Assembly: GCA_907163345.1 (NCBI GenBank)
Contig: CAJQUN010000397.1
Span: forward strand, 62,001 to 126,000
Length of the DNA: 64,000 nt
Source of the DNA: Haberlea rhodopensis
Taxonomy: Eukaryota; Streptophyta; Magnoliopsida; Lamiales; Gesneriaceae
Direction: 5' to 3'
A program made the translations under genes and the position numbers. The notes beneath the pieces were generated by a model that was not told where the DNA came from, did not search any database, and worked only from the letters and a program-made list of their open reading frames with translations. Within the stretch, counting starts at the first letter, position 1. Every line of letters begins with the position of its first letter. Positions 37,618-48,473 of the stretch are shown one piece after another.

Positions 37618-39398
37618 TGTTACCCCAATCGGGACATATTACGTTATCTCTTATCCAGTACCACATTCTCTCTGAATATGTACGAGGGTTTTAAACATTT
37701 TCGGAATTAGCGGAAGCGTTTAGTCCCGGTAACTAGTTAATAACAAAATACATCCCAGTATAAACTCCTTATAATGGTCCGACACTTAATAAAAGAGAAA
37801 ATACTATAACAGTCCCGGTAAGCCCACATTTCTTTTTTTCCTAATTTCCCTTTGGTCCTGGCTCCGGTACTCATGTATTCACAATAAATAACAAAGAAAA
37901 AAGAGGTTAAGTCTCTGGGGTCTTAGTGAGGGAATAACATTTGCTTTAATATCTGTAATTATCAAACAATGTAATGTCTCAATATGATATGTCATGTAAC
38001 AAAGATCTTGCAATCAAGTAATTGTCAATAATGAACAGTGACGATTTAGGATTTCAGAGTAAATAACGTGGGCTAAAGAGGTGGCTCCCGTTGAACAGTT
38101 CGGTGTAGCACTTTTGCCCACATATTCAGATAGGATATGTACATTCAGTCGTTTACGAGCCAAGGTGAACCATTCTCCGGACCGTAAAACGGTGCGCGTT
38201 GTTCATATGAACCATATACCCGGGCTATCATCCATTGTCCAGTGGACAAATATCCAGGGCTCTATGCATTCAGTCATTCAGTCAAAGGGTTCGTTCATCA
38301 AAGGATCGATTAGTAATCGATAACATTCAAGATAATTAAACATGCAGATCAAGATGATCAATGGAACGGGATAATGTACAATATGATGACATAAATGAAG
38401 AATGAGATAAGAAATAACAAGTTACTGTAAATTCCAGGACAAATGCCAAAAGGGCTATATAACAAGAATCCGGTAGTACACCCCACCTTACTACTTGATA
38501 TCTTACTGGATTGACTTGATTTTGAACCCAGTTGCCAATTAAATCCCTATCAACATAATATAAGTAATTTATGGTGATTAGTAACCCAGTTAAGTGGTTG
38601 AATCTTTATAAAATCATTTTTTGTACAAAACTTTTCCGGGTAATTTTGAGTAAGACTTTAAAAATTCATGATAATTCAACAATAAGTTGAAAAATCACGA
38701 AACTTTCCAGAAATACCTAAAATCAGTCCAGAAATATTCGGCCATCAGAAAATTTGATATCGGGGAGGCGCGTGTAATTTACGCGCAGCCGTGCCGGCAT
38801 GTGACGGAGTTCCGGCAGTCACGCGCGGAATCGGCCGACATACCAACCGATTTTCCCAGAATTTGAGTTTTCGAAATGATTAACTAGCGTGTTTTGGTCG
38901 TCGAAAATGAAAACATACTGCAACATTTTGGGCAATCGACCGACATACCCATAAACTTTAACACATTTTGAATCACTTTCCTTTTATACACAATACCAAA
39001 ATCCATTTGAAAAGGTGAGAACCAAGAGCATGAAAATTCAACTCGATATGATACTTTCTAGCCAAATTTCCAGCTCCTTTTCTTCGAGATTTTGATTTTG
39101 GTTGTTGTACATGGTTTCTGGATCTAATTAGAATCTTCTGTAATTTTCTTAGAATATTTGAAGAAGGTTTGAGATTTATCTGTATTTTTGGGGATTTTGG
39201 CTTAATTTTTCCTCATCTTTTCACTATTTTCTAAACCCTATTTCCAGCATGTTAAAGCTCAAAAATTTGGGCCTAAAACTGATGAGGTTGAGTGTATTTA
39301 TAGCCATTTTGTGCATGTAGTGATGTGTTATGGTCTTGACATGTGTTTGGTAAGTTTTGCCAGATAATAAGTCATAAAATTAATTTGAAATGATAATT

Positions 39399-39440
<42 letters not shown>

Positions 39441-39627
39441 TTTAATTTATGTTGATAAATAGTATTTTTGATGTCTAATGAATTTGGTTTCAATATATTA
39501 CTATTATTATGGATTTATTATTGTTGTTTTAATATTATGCATATTTTAAGGAGATCATTTTAACATCATTTAAGATAGCTTCAATTTTTTTGTATAATTT
39601 TGTAATTGATATTTTTGGGGTGTTACA
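37618..39627 (-). repeat. Gypsy 5' LTR (right copy)
   Basis: About 2.01 kb and homologous to 32594-34787 end to end, with visible substitutions and several indels. The copies differ around 38215-38260 and 38800-38850, and in the microsatellites at 39400-39440. It ends GGTGTTACA, directly followed by the target duplication GATAC. Confidence 0.9.
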
Positions 39628-39632
39628 GATAC

Positions 39633-39790
39633 GACTACGATACGTATCGGATACGCCACATGGCGTATCTGGAGTTAAAAATTAATTTTTAGTCTCGGAT
39701 ACGTGCGGGATACGGTCAAGATACGTCTGACTCGGGAATATCGGATACGCCATATGGAGTATCCGGAGTCTGGATATGGCCAAAATACGT
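39633..39790. repeat. GATACG-rich degenerate repeat beside the Gypsy insertion
   Basis: Words such as GGATACG, GATACGTATC, GGATACGCCA and AGATACGTCT recur about ten times in 160 bp. Similar words occur left of the element (32572-32593), so the Gypsy element landed inside this repeat. It may be the end of an older transposon rich in subterminal repeats. Confidence 0.5.
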
Positions 39791-39949
39791 CTATAGTTTT
39801 TCGAACAATGGTTGTAAAATATAATTTAGACAACTATATGATGTTAAATGTAATTTTCCTAAAATTTCTTATAAATTTTAGGAAAATTACATTTAACATC
39901 ATATAGTTGTCTAAATTATATTTTACAACCATTGTTCGAAAAACTATAG
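39791..39949. repeat. Perfect palindrome with 77-bp arms
   Basis: Bases 39791-39867 are the exact reverse complement of 39873-39949, separated by five bases (CTTAT). The arms begin and end with CTATAGTTTTTCGAAC and its complement. I compared all 77 positions by eye and found no mismatch. No coding potential. Origin unknown: a foldback element, a recent inverted duplication or an assembly fold-back. Confidence 0.93.
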
Positions 39950-40094
39950 CTTATATCCTCAACTTTCAAGATATAAACGAGTTGCACGAGATTTTCAAGA
40001 TAAAAACTAAGTTGCGCGGGATTTTCAAAATTGCAAGGATATGATACGTTTATATAATACTTTAATATATGACAATTTTTATATATTTATTTTG

Positions 40095-40428
40095 TATATA
40101 TACATCAATAATATTTAGTCAAAATTACGCAAAAATATAATATAATTTGGTCCAAATTTTAATTGAATAATTGTTTGAAATTATGTTTGTATCCTCAATT
40201 TTTATGAATTATAACATTTTATATCAATTTTTATGAATTTTAACATTTTACAAAAGTGTTATGATGAATTATAACATTTTATATCAATTTTTATGAATTA
40301 TAACATTTTACAAAAGTGTTATGATTCATGAAAGTTGAGGTTGTAAACTGTAATTTTTCAAATAATATTTGACTTTATATGATATTTTGTGTAATATTTT
40401 TTCTAAATATTATTGATGTATATATTTA
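40095..40428. repeat. Foldback element with 60-bp internal tandem duplication
   Basis: The left end (TATACATCAATAATATTTAG, about 40098) is complementary to the right end (CTAAATATTATTGATGTATA, about 40403), and partial pairing continues inward. The centre is a near-identical 60-bp tandem repeat (40201-40260 and 40261-40320) containing ATAACATTTTATATCAATTT. It is AT-rich and non-coding, and fits a MITE or foldback element. Confidence 0.65.
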
Positions 40429-40737
40429 AAAATTAAATATTTTTCCCATCTATAATTTATTATTAAAATCAAGTGAGGGGTTGCAAGTTGGGTAAGATGT
40501 CTGAAAAACAACGCATGCTCAAATTTTAAATTACAAAACTCAAGTTCATCACTAATTTTCTTTTGGCAGGATATCAAGTGCAATTAATGCACAAATGAAA
40601 GAAATGCATTATCAGCTACATGGAAACAAAAGAGACGTATAAGAAAATAAAAAGAGTACCGAACGCTTTGACAAAACAAAGGTTAGCTTGCAATTTAACA
40701 CTTCTTTGAAATGATGTGTGTTGAGCCTTAAATGCAT
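40429..40737. other. Intergenic DNA, no gene
   Basis: AT-rich sequence between the foldback and the LTR-like stretch. No coding signature was seen. Confidence 0.4.
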
Positions 40738-41720
40738 TGTTGAGTTTAATGCTTAATTTATCTCCGAATTATTTATGAGTTTTGATGATCAACAAAACTT
40801 GTGTTTGTTATACTAATGTGTCTATTTAGTGTAAATGTTTAATGGTTGAAAAGTGGATTGGTTGAAGAAAATCAATTATGCAAAGTCTGGACAGGATCGC
40901 CCCAGGCGATGGTGACCATCGCCCCATGCGATGACTGCCTTACGAGACTTCGCCCCGCACATCGACTGAAGCGACGCCGAGGCCCGCGCGCAGGGCGAGT
41001 TCGCCTGAGGCGATGTCTTGAACGTCTGAGGCGATGGATGCATCGTTTGAGGCGATGAAGATTTTTGATCAACCGAAGCTACGCCATTAATTTTTGGTAT
41101 GGATCGCCTGAGGCGATCTGGACTTCGCCTGAGGCGATCTGCGGAGTTTGGTGATCGTTGGGGCGCGGCGATGGTGATCGCCCGATGCGATGTCCGAGGT
41201 GATCTTGGAGTGATTCAAGACTTGAGTGTAGCAACGGCTAGTAGGAGCCTTGTGGGCCTTCTATTATATAAATATGGATATTTTGGAGCATTTTGAAGAC
41301 AAGAAACAAGTCTATAAACTAAAAAAGAAAGCTTCGCTTATTCAAATTATATCTAGCATTGCAAACTGCTTACATTTGTGTTGTATTGGAGTTTGTGATT
41401 CATTTCTTGTGTGAGAGTCTTGTGTTCTTCGTGTTGTTACACCGTGAAGGTGTTATTGATTTATTGTAAGGTCCTCCAACACCGACGCAAGTTAGAAATT
41501 GTAAAAGTCATCAACAAGTAAAGTTGGTGCAAGTGTGTGGCTATCCTTGGAGCCCTTAAGGCCAAGAAGACTCGTGAAGAGTGTGGGTAACTCGGGAAGA
41601 GTTGTGTGTGGCTATCCTTGGAGCCCTTAAGGCCAAGAAGACTCGTGAAGAGTGTGGTGCTCGTGAAGAGCTGTTTTACTCGGGAAGAGTGTGTTGTGGC
41701 TAAAGAGAAGGAGGAGAAAA
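40738..41720 (+). mobile_element. Probable Copia-type LTR fragment with GC-rich and tandem subrepeats
   Basis: It starts TGTTGAGTTTAATGC and contains GATGATCAACAAAACTTGTG, the kind of opening seen in plant SIRE-like Copia LTRs. A GC-rich stretch (40895-41200) repeats the palindromic core TCGCCTGAGGCGA (41001, 41104, 41125) with degenerate versions. The 3' part repeats GGCTATCCTTGGAGCCCTTA (41541 and 41611) and AAGACTCGTGAAGAGTGTGG. Open frames in the GC-rich part are Arg/Leu-rich artefacts. No internal coding region or partner LTR was found, so it is a solo LTR or fragment. Confidence 0.45.
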
Positions 41721-42780
41721 AACAAAAAACAAAAATAGGTAGCTAAAGTATGGATGGAAAAGAATTATTAAATGCGAGATACAATAAGTCAAGTCTATGT
41801 CATCGATGTCATAAAATGCATTTGCTATCATCACACCATGGCTATTATACGACTATCTGTTCATAACGTTAGTAATCTGTGCAGTTATTTTCATTGTGAT
41901 TCTGTTTTGTGAAAATTTATTTTGTTAACTGCTTAGACTAGCCTATATGTGTGTGAGAGTTATTTTAATATGAAAATATATTACTTTCGTCGCATTATGG
42001 AAATGATGTTTTATTGTTTTTGACAATATTTTACTGTGCTTACTATAAAATGGGGCAACTCACCTTTACCTGTAATGTGACATATTACAGATAGTGTGGA
42101 AGAGATCTAGATGGGACCAACGGGGAGCATATTTTACATAATAGTGGAGTTTGATTTAATAAAAATGTAGTCATAAGGATTGCTAGATTATTTATTTTGC
42201 TTTCAGCTTATGTTTGAGGACTTTGAGTTTTCATTACTATTTTGGGAAGAATTATTGATGTGAGTTTGATTGAAAATCTTTCTTGGTTGGAGGATATAAT
42301 TATTAAGGGATAACTATGTCCAATTTTAATTAAAAAGTTAAAATATAAATTTTTAATGTTTCCGTCAAACAGAAATTTAATCTAGACTAAGAGTGTAGCC
42401 TTGTGTTTAAACAATTGAACACGGCGGGCGACCCATTGGGACGGCTGTCACATCTAGATATTGTATCTTAAAAATTTCAAAAATCTCGTACAATCATATT
42501 CATGTACGTGGATCATATATGCAGAGCCACGTTGCTCATTACGATATTTGAAGTTTATAAAAACAAAAGATTTGTCAAAAGCAACCAAAAGCCTAAAATG
42601 TCACGTAAGAGCACAATCCTTCCATATTCTTGGAACAAATCAAGTTGAACATCATAATTCTTCATAAATTCATTCATTAATAATTGTATTGGTAAATTTA
42701 AATAATACATAAAAACTAAAATCAATATAAAGATTCATTATTCCTTAGATTAATCTTCTTCGTCATCATCATTGTTTGTT
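41721..42780. other. Intergenic DNA with LTR-like debris
   Basis: Around 42050-42150 a GGGGCAACTCACCTTTACC and TATTACAGATAGTG stretch, and a terminal GACGGCTGTCACA near 42440, resemble the R/U5 part of plant Gypsy LTRs. No coding remnant. The 42650-42780 part is the 3' flank of the minus-strand carrier gene. Confidence 0.3.
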
Positions 42781-43743
42781 TCAGAAATCCTTGAGCAGCT
42801 TGCGGACCTGTTCAAGTGTGACAAAGAGAACAATAGTGAAGGGTCCCTGCCTTGAAATTGTGGGAATGAAACCTTTGTAAAGAGCCATGGCTCCCTCTGT
42901 TCTTACAGTCTTCATCGCACAATCCAGGGCTCCGTTATACGGTGGCGCCATTCCCGTTTCCACTTTCATGTTCATCACACGAGTCTTGATCACGTCCACC
43001 GGGTTCGACACCACCGACGCCACAATTCCGGCGGCGAAGCTGGCCGCCACGTGGGTTCCGAGACCGTCCTTCGTCAGACCTTTCTCCAGGATCATTTCTT
43101 TGAATTGATCGTACGATGCTAGCTGCGAGGCAGTCACTAGCATGGCACGGTTCACCGTGAGGGATGAGCCGCGCCACAGGCTAGCCACGCCTTCGTTTCT
43201 GCTCATCTGAGAGATGGCGTCCACCACGCTCTTGTAGTTGCGCCGCTGAGCCGGCGGTAGGCGTCCGTCGGCCTGCATCCGGACCATGGCAACGTCGGCT
43301 GGGTTCCCCACCGCGGCACCCACGGCCCCGGATATGAGCCCGGCAACGACCTTACTAGTCAGAGATAGGTTGTTGGTTTTTCCGTCGGTCCATTTTTTCT
43401 TGAGCACGTCATAGAGACCCATTCTGGTGGTCGAGTATAGGGTCTGCCGGAGAAGAGTGGCGGACAGGCCGGAGAAGAGGGCTGCAGCGCCATCTTGCTG
43501 TATGATCCGAAAGCCTACGGCAACTGGCCCGACACTTGGCGGCGGAGGGGGAGGAGGTAGATGGATATGGTGGGCCGAGGCTGGGGTGTTGTGGAGTGCA
43601 AAAGCTGGGCGGATATTTTGTACGGCGGAGGCCTCGCCCTGAAGCTGCATACGGACCTTGATCAAATCAAGTGGGTGAGTGGTGCAGCCTGCAACAATTG
43701 AGGCAATTCCTCCCTCGACAAATCCCTTAATAGCCATGGTCAA
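42781..43743 (-). CDS. DIC: Mitochondrial dicarboxylate carrier / uncoupling protein 5-type
   Basis: Inner-mitochondrial-membrane carrier of the MCF/SLC25 family, expected to exchange malate, oxaloacetate, succinate or related dicarboxylates against phosphate or sulfate. Intronless, 320 codons. The three carrier repeats have signatures HPLDLIKVRMQLQG (about 24-37), NPADVAMVRMQADG (about 147-160) and NPVDVIKTRV (about 247-256), each followed by a six-helix-type hydrophobic pattern. The atypical Met in the second signature is normal for plant DIC/UCP5. A proline-rich loop (PPPPPPP, about 63-69) sits between helices 1 and 2, as in plant members. The first ATG is at 43743. A second (43737, MAIKGFVEGG) has the better ACCATGG context and matches the usual family start, so the protein may be 318 aa. 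A TATA box lies at 44068-44075. Confidence 0.95.
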   Translation of the reverse strand: MTMAIKGFVEGGIASIVAGCTTHPLDLIKVRMQLQGEASAVQNIRPAFALHNTPASAHHIHLPPPPPPPSVGPVAVGFRIIQQDGAAALFSGLSATLLRQTLYSTTRMGLYDVLKKKWTDGKTNNLSLTSKVVAGLISGAVGAAVGNPADVAMVRMQADGRLPPAQRRNYKSVVDAISQMSRNEGVASLWRGSSLTVNRAMLVTASQLASYDQFKEMILEKGLTKDGLGTHVAASFAAGIVASVVSNPVDVIKTRVMNMKVETGMAPPYNGALDCAMKTVRTEGAMALYKGFIPTISRQGPFTIVLFVTLEQVRKLLKDF

Positions 43744-44067
43744 AAAATCTCTTTTTTTTCCAAGAAAAGAAACAAAAATATGTAAACAGACAAAATTGAA
43801 TCTCTTGATGAACAGAAATCTGAGAAACTAAGGAATTAAACAGATCCGATTCTTTAATCTCAAGAAAGAATGGAAAAAAATGTTGAAACAAAGAGATCAA
43901 GAAGACCAGTTGGAATTAGAGCTCATCTCACTGGAAACCAGGAGATGGGAATGTAGACCGAAGGCTATCGAGGAAAAGTGTGGAATATTGGACCTTTGAG
44001 ACATATGCTGTAAGCTGAAAATGTGATGAGTAAATTGGGATGAAATTATAGAGTTGGGGTGGAGGGG

Positions 44068-44075
44068 TATTTATA
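44068..44075 (-). promoter_or_regulatory. Probable TATA box of the dicarboxylate carrier gene
   Basis: The minus strand reads CGGGTATAAATACCCC here, a strong TATAAATA core about 325 bases upstream of the first ATG. That would leave a leader of about 290 bases. No other TATA-like core nearby is as good. Confidence 0.55.
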
Positions 44076-45200
44076 CCCGGAATAAGGAAGGATGAACGAA
44101 ATTAGGGTTAACAATTCACACGCATTCAACTCAACTAATCCTACAGCATATATGCGGTCTTTATTTGCTTGAATTTTTCTAATATATTTTTCTTTTTAAT
44201 AATTCCATGCTCTTCTTTATATATATTAATAATAATTGACACGTTTATGTATATTAAATTTTTAATGTGTAATTATATTGTATTCATCAAATATTATTCT
44301 TTCTTGTGTATAACGGGAATAACTGTGTTGCAAAAGAAAATGTTGTATTTAAAATATTTTTATCTGTGTATTAAGTAGTTTATTAAATTAAATATTTTTT
44401 ATTTTTATTTTAATTTAATTTTATTGAATAGTCTTTGTGCTTTTAATTTTTTTAATAAATTTTATCTGATTTCTGGTTTTATGTTTTTTGAATATATCTT
44501 TTTTGTCGTTTCCGGGTCACATACTTTTGTACATTTATTAGTAATTTTACTAAAAAAAACATTTGTGATGCCTCTAAGATCTCACTTAAATTTATTTAAA
44601 AAATTCAGGAAATTGTATATTGGTGTTGTTTTCAGAAAGTTAATTCAAATAAATCTGGTAAAAAATAATGTTTACAAAAAAATACAGGTATGAGAGAATT
44701 AAGTTCACATAAATTCACTTTTTAAAGAGTTGGTTTACAAATGTATTGTTTAGTTCCCAAAATACCTTTAAGTTATAAAAAATTCTAAACATAATTTCAT
44801 ATTAACTCTTTACGTCATTCATTTTTCCCCTCTGCAGGTAAATCTCCAATTTTTCGGCTATTCTCAGATCATTATTTTCTTCATCATCTGGTCGCTTCAT
44901 CTCGTCGCCCGGCCTAAAAATTATTTGCTAAAATGTTATGCACATGAAATATGTTTGAATTGAAGCATCTAAAATTGTTCGTAGCATTTAGAAACTTTTT
45001 GAATCGAAGAAGACAACGAACTACTCTGCACATATAATTTTCGGATCTGCTCTGCGCATTCCATCGTGTGTGTGTATGTGATTATAAATTTGAATAATGA
45101 TGCTAAATTTTAGATAGCGAAAGTCCGTTGGTATGTTTATTTTATATAAAAAAAACCTCGCATGGCTTTGACTGATGCATATGTATGAAGAAGTAAGATA
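44076..45200. other. AT-rich intergenic DNA
   Basis: Promoter-distal DNA between the carrier gene and the foldback element. Short Phe/Leu/Ile-rich frames are composition artefacts. No repeat structure was identified. Confidence 0.4.
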
Positions 45201-45995
45201 TGCATTGGTGTCCGAGCTTATTTGTTCATTTCCAAAATTTACAGTCTAGCATCAAGATATTGCAACGAAGAAGATGACCCAGAGAAAAAATAATTGGTGC
45301 ACGAAAATTATAAAAAGTAACTGGTGCACGAAAATATAACATTGGTGTACGAAAATCATAAAAAGTAATTGGTGCACGAAAATCATAAAATATAACTGGT
45401 GCACGAAAATATAGCTTTGGTGCACGAAAATCATAAAAAGTAACTGGTGCACAAAAATAATAAAAAAGTAACTGGTGCACGAAAATATAACCTTGGTGCA
45501 CGAAAATCATAAAAATAACTGGTGCACGAAAATATAACACTGATGTACGAAAATACAACACTGGTGCACGAACTTTGTGTTAATTAACTGATGCACAAAA
45601 TTTACAAAAAATAAACTGGTGCACGAAATATAATAACTGGTACACGAAATTAAATGGTATGTGCATCACTTACTTAATTGTATGGTTCGTGCATCACCCA
45701 CTTGCGATTATGATTCGTGCATCACATACTTTTTCTATGTTTCGTTCATCAGTGACTGATTTTAATTTTCGTGCATTTATTACTGATTTTCAATTTTGTG
45801 CATCAGTAGCTGATTTTAATTTCTGTGCATCAATTAGTGATTTTTCGTGCACCAGTTATTTTTTATAATTTTTGTGCACCAGTTATTTTTTATAATTTTC
45901 GTGCACCAGTTAATTTTTAATTGGGTCATCTTCTTCGTCGCAAATTTCAGACTGTAAATTCTGAAAATGAGCAAAGAAGCACGGACACCAATGCA
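45201..45995. mobile_element. Foldback element whose arms are GGTGCACGAAAAT minisatellites
   Basis: The left end TGCATTGGTGTCCG (45201-45214) is the reverse complement of the right end CGGACACCAATGCA (45982-45995). Complementarity continues through TTTACAGTCT / AGACTGTAAA and GAAGAAGATGACCCA / TGGGTCATCTTCTTC. Between them the left half repeats ACTGGTGCACGAAAATATAA-type units (period about 30) and the right half repeats the complement (TTTTCGTGCACCAGTTA, then diverged TTCGTGCATCA units). The frames 45226-45561 and 45252-45452 on the minus strand only mirror this repeat. No transposase. It is best described as a non-autonomous foldback DNA element. Confidence 0.72.
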
Positions 45996-46490
45996 TAATA
46001 ACTAAAAAACCTAAAAGGCAACAAACAATATATATATATATACTCTTACACACACGAACACATATGCATATCGGAATTGAAAAAAAAATCTGGAACGAAG
46101 TGATGAAACAGAAAATCGAAAAGATGAAGAGAAAAATCAACTGTAAGAAACTGTAACTGTCGAGAGAGATTTACGAGGAGATTTGAATCGCAGTGGTGAA
46201 AGAAAGAGATTTAACGAAGTGTTGTAACAGATTGAAATTTTTTTAGATTGCCGCCTTTTCTTATTAAGGGCACTTTTGTCATTTTAACCTAAAGTTGACT
46301 TAAATGGTTGTATGTTTTTTCCTGAACTGTGATGAATAAAGTTTTACCATTGGGTACCGGCTTGAACTTTCCCTAGAAAAATAATATCGTTGACCCATAA
46401 AAATGATAAATTCAGCCCATGGTTGCATGAAATCAAAGCCCAAGAAAATAATGAAGACTTCAGTTATGGGCGGACATGAATAGTTGGATA
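45996..46490. other. Intergenic DNA, no gene
   Basis: It includes a TA microsatellite (46029-46042) and the sequence GGGCACTTTTGTCATTTTAA near 46268. This kind of phrase is often found at plant transposon borders, but I could not pair it with a partner. Confidence 0.35.
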
Positions 46491-46660
46491 CACGGCTATG
46501 CCTATACAGATTTGTTTGCATAAGATTTTTTTCATTTTCTGATATATGATACGTGGATACGATATATATATATACACGGCTATGCCTATACAGATATGTT
46601 TGCATAAGATTTTTTTAAATTTCTGATATATGATACGTGGATACGATATATATATATACA
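46491..46660. repeat. 84-bp tandem duplication
   Basis: Two adjacent copies (46491-46574 and 46575-about 46660) share CACGGCTATGCCTATACAGA, TTTGCATAAGATTTTTTT and GATATATGATACGTGGATAC, with few mismatches. Non-coding. Confidence 0.85.
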
Positions 46661-48238
46661 CACACATCAATAATATTGGTGTGCACTTATCGTGTACGCT
46701 CAAATTAACCACATTCAATCCAAAAGATTGATAATAATAATGTAGTAGCGTGAGAAGTGATCAATCCCAAGAGATGTGCTCGTTGTGATAACAAAATAAA
46801 ACAATAATAAAATATGGGGTTGAGAAGATTATATTATAGCAATGAAAATTAAAAACAAGTTGCTAAGTAATCAAGATTTAAAATCAATTCCTGGTATCGA
46901 TCAACTCTACCTGTGGAAAATATTTATGATCGTCGATTATCAAAAATTCTATTTTATTCAATCATCCATCATTGGAAATTCAATTCATTTTCACGTTATT
47001 CTTAGTTAAACATAAATCAGTGTTCAACTTCAATTCTTATAACATTATTAACCAAAACAATAGCAGTTGAGATTAAATAAGTGATACCTTTAGAAACTAG
47101 TGAATATAATGAATCTAAACAACATAAACGTCAGCGGTTTATATTGGTTAGCCAATTATTTTCCCAAAGAACTTAATAAATTCAACAGCAGAAAATTATC
47201 AGTCTTAGTTGCTTCTTTAATTAGTGTTAGATTGAATATAAGATTACTATGTGATCAATCCAACAATCAAAACATAACAATCATACAACATAAAATCAGG
47301 AAAATCAATTGGTATTGAAACAAAATCGATAAACAAAACATGAATCTAAAAAATATTTAAAATCCAAAGGCATTATATCCATCAACCAATAATCAAAGTG
47401 TTTAGCTACTCATAGCTAGATAAAAAAAACAATAGAATTTAGTCTAAAAAGCATAACTAAAAAGTAGCACAAACTAATTGGATCGCCACTTGTCGATATT
47501 GTCACTCCCGCTTCGCGTCGATCTTCATAGACACCTTCAAACTATGAGAGAATATGAAAATAGGTCTAAATTATGATCTCCAGTGCATGAAAGGTGTCAA
47601 AAGGTCTTATTTTCATATGGTATTTATAGGTGGTGGAGAAGTAAGGTAGAATCGTTGTAGAATAGAAAGAAATCAAGTTTTCTTAGTTTTTTTGGACTCT
47701 TCTACCGATCGATCGGTTGCTTCCTTACCGATCGATCGATAATTCTTCAACTTTTATTTTTCAAGCTTCGCACTTCACCGATCAATCGGTAATTCTTCAA
47801 AATTGTTGCCTCGATTTCATACTTTGCCGATCGAGCTACACGTCATCCGTAACGATGTCCTCAACTTGTTAGCTCAATTCGAAGAAGACTCGACGCAAAT
47901 TCCAGCATAACAACCTTGCCTCTTCGGCCTCTAGTTTCCGGTTTCATTCTACAGTACGCAAGGATTAATACCCAAAGCAATAGATATAATTCTCAAATAT
48001 GGATGTCAGTTACCGAGTTATAATCCACTCAAGAATTTACAATGCTTATAAGTAATCGCTTAGTTGTCAATGCCTACTTGTTAACATGTCTGAACTCTAA
48101 TAATCTAACATCTAATCACAGCAGATAAAAACATGTAAGGCATATGTCAAGTACATGCACAAACATTTTATTTGTGACTAGACACAGTGTTCTAACTCTA
48201 GTTCGAGTGTATCCCATATTACGCTCTGATACCAAGCT
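46661..48238 (-). mobile_element. LTR-retrotransposon remnant (leader side of a minus-strand element)
   Basis: At 48222-48234 the minus strand reads TTGGTATCAGAGC, a tRNA-iMet primer-site match. DNA starting TGTGAGGAACCGG (48238) would be the adjoining LTR. No gag or pol coding was recognised in the 1.5 kb to the left, which carries clustered ACCGATCGATCGG words near 47700-47830. The assignment rests mainly on the primer-site match and is tentative. Confidence 0.4.
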
Positions 48239-48473
48239 GTGAGGAACCGGTCCTAATAATGCGTTTAATGTAAACATCAGAAGATTACTTTTAAATTTAC
48301 CAACATCTCACCCTAAGAAATTCGGCTTGACCTCGATGCACGAGGAACATACCACTTGTTTTACATATAATATACACTCATTAATACTGAAATTATATGT
48401 AATACCACTTTCTCATCCATACACATAATTCAATGGTCAAGTAGTAAATCAGATAGAAATTATCTCGGTTACA
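48239..48473. other. Possible LTR fragment next to the primer-site match
   Basis: It begins TGTGAGGAACCGG and runs into ordinary AT-rich DNA; a partner copy was not found in the window. It may be cut by the hAT element that starts at about 48474. Confidence 0.3.

Larger units (their letters stand above)
32594..39627 (-). mobile_element. Ty3/Gypsy LTR retrotransposon with gag remnant, pol apparently lost
   Basis: Two LTRs (32594-34787 and 37618-39627) of about 2.0-2.2 kb, each TG...ACA, enclose 2.8 kb of internal DNA. A perfect 5-bp target duplication GATAC flanks the element (32589-32593 and 39628-39632). Next to the right LTR, the complement of the tRNA-iMet primer site TGGTATCAGAGCCAAGAC occupies 37596-37613, so the element is on the minus strand and the right LTR is 5'. 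A purine-rich tract (complement of 34788-34800, AAGGAGTGGAGAT) abuts the left LTR as polypurine tract. The inside holds a Gypsy gag only. No RT, RNase H or integrase was recognised, so it depends on a relative or is dead. Confidence 0.92.

Noticed and set aside
42887..43642. Plus- and minus-strand frames inside the dicarboxylate carrier gene
   Set aside because: They are antisense or frame-shifted shadows of a clear full-length carrier.
45226..45920. CRISPR-like array of regularly spaced short repeats
   Set aside because: The genome is a plant nuclear one, the 'spacers' are near-identical, and the units change orientation at the centre; it is a minisatellite foldback.
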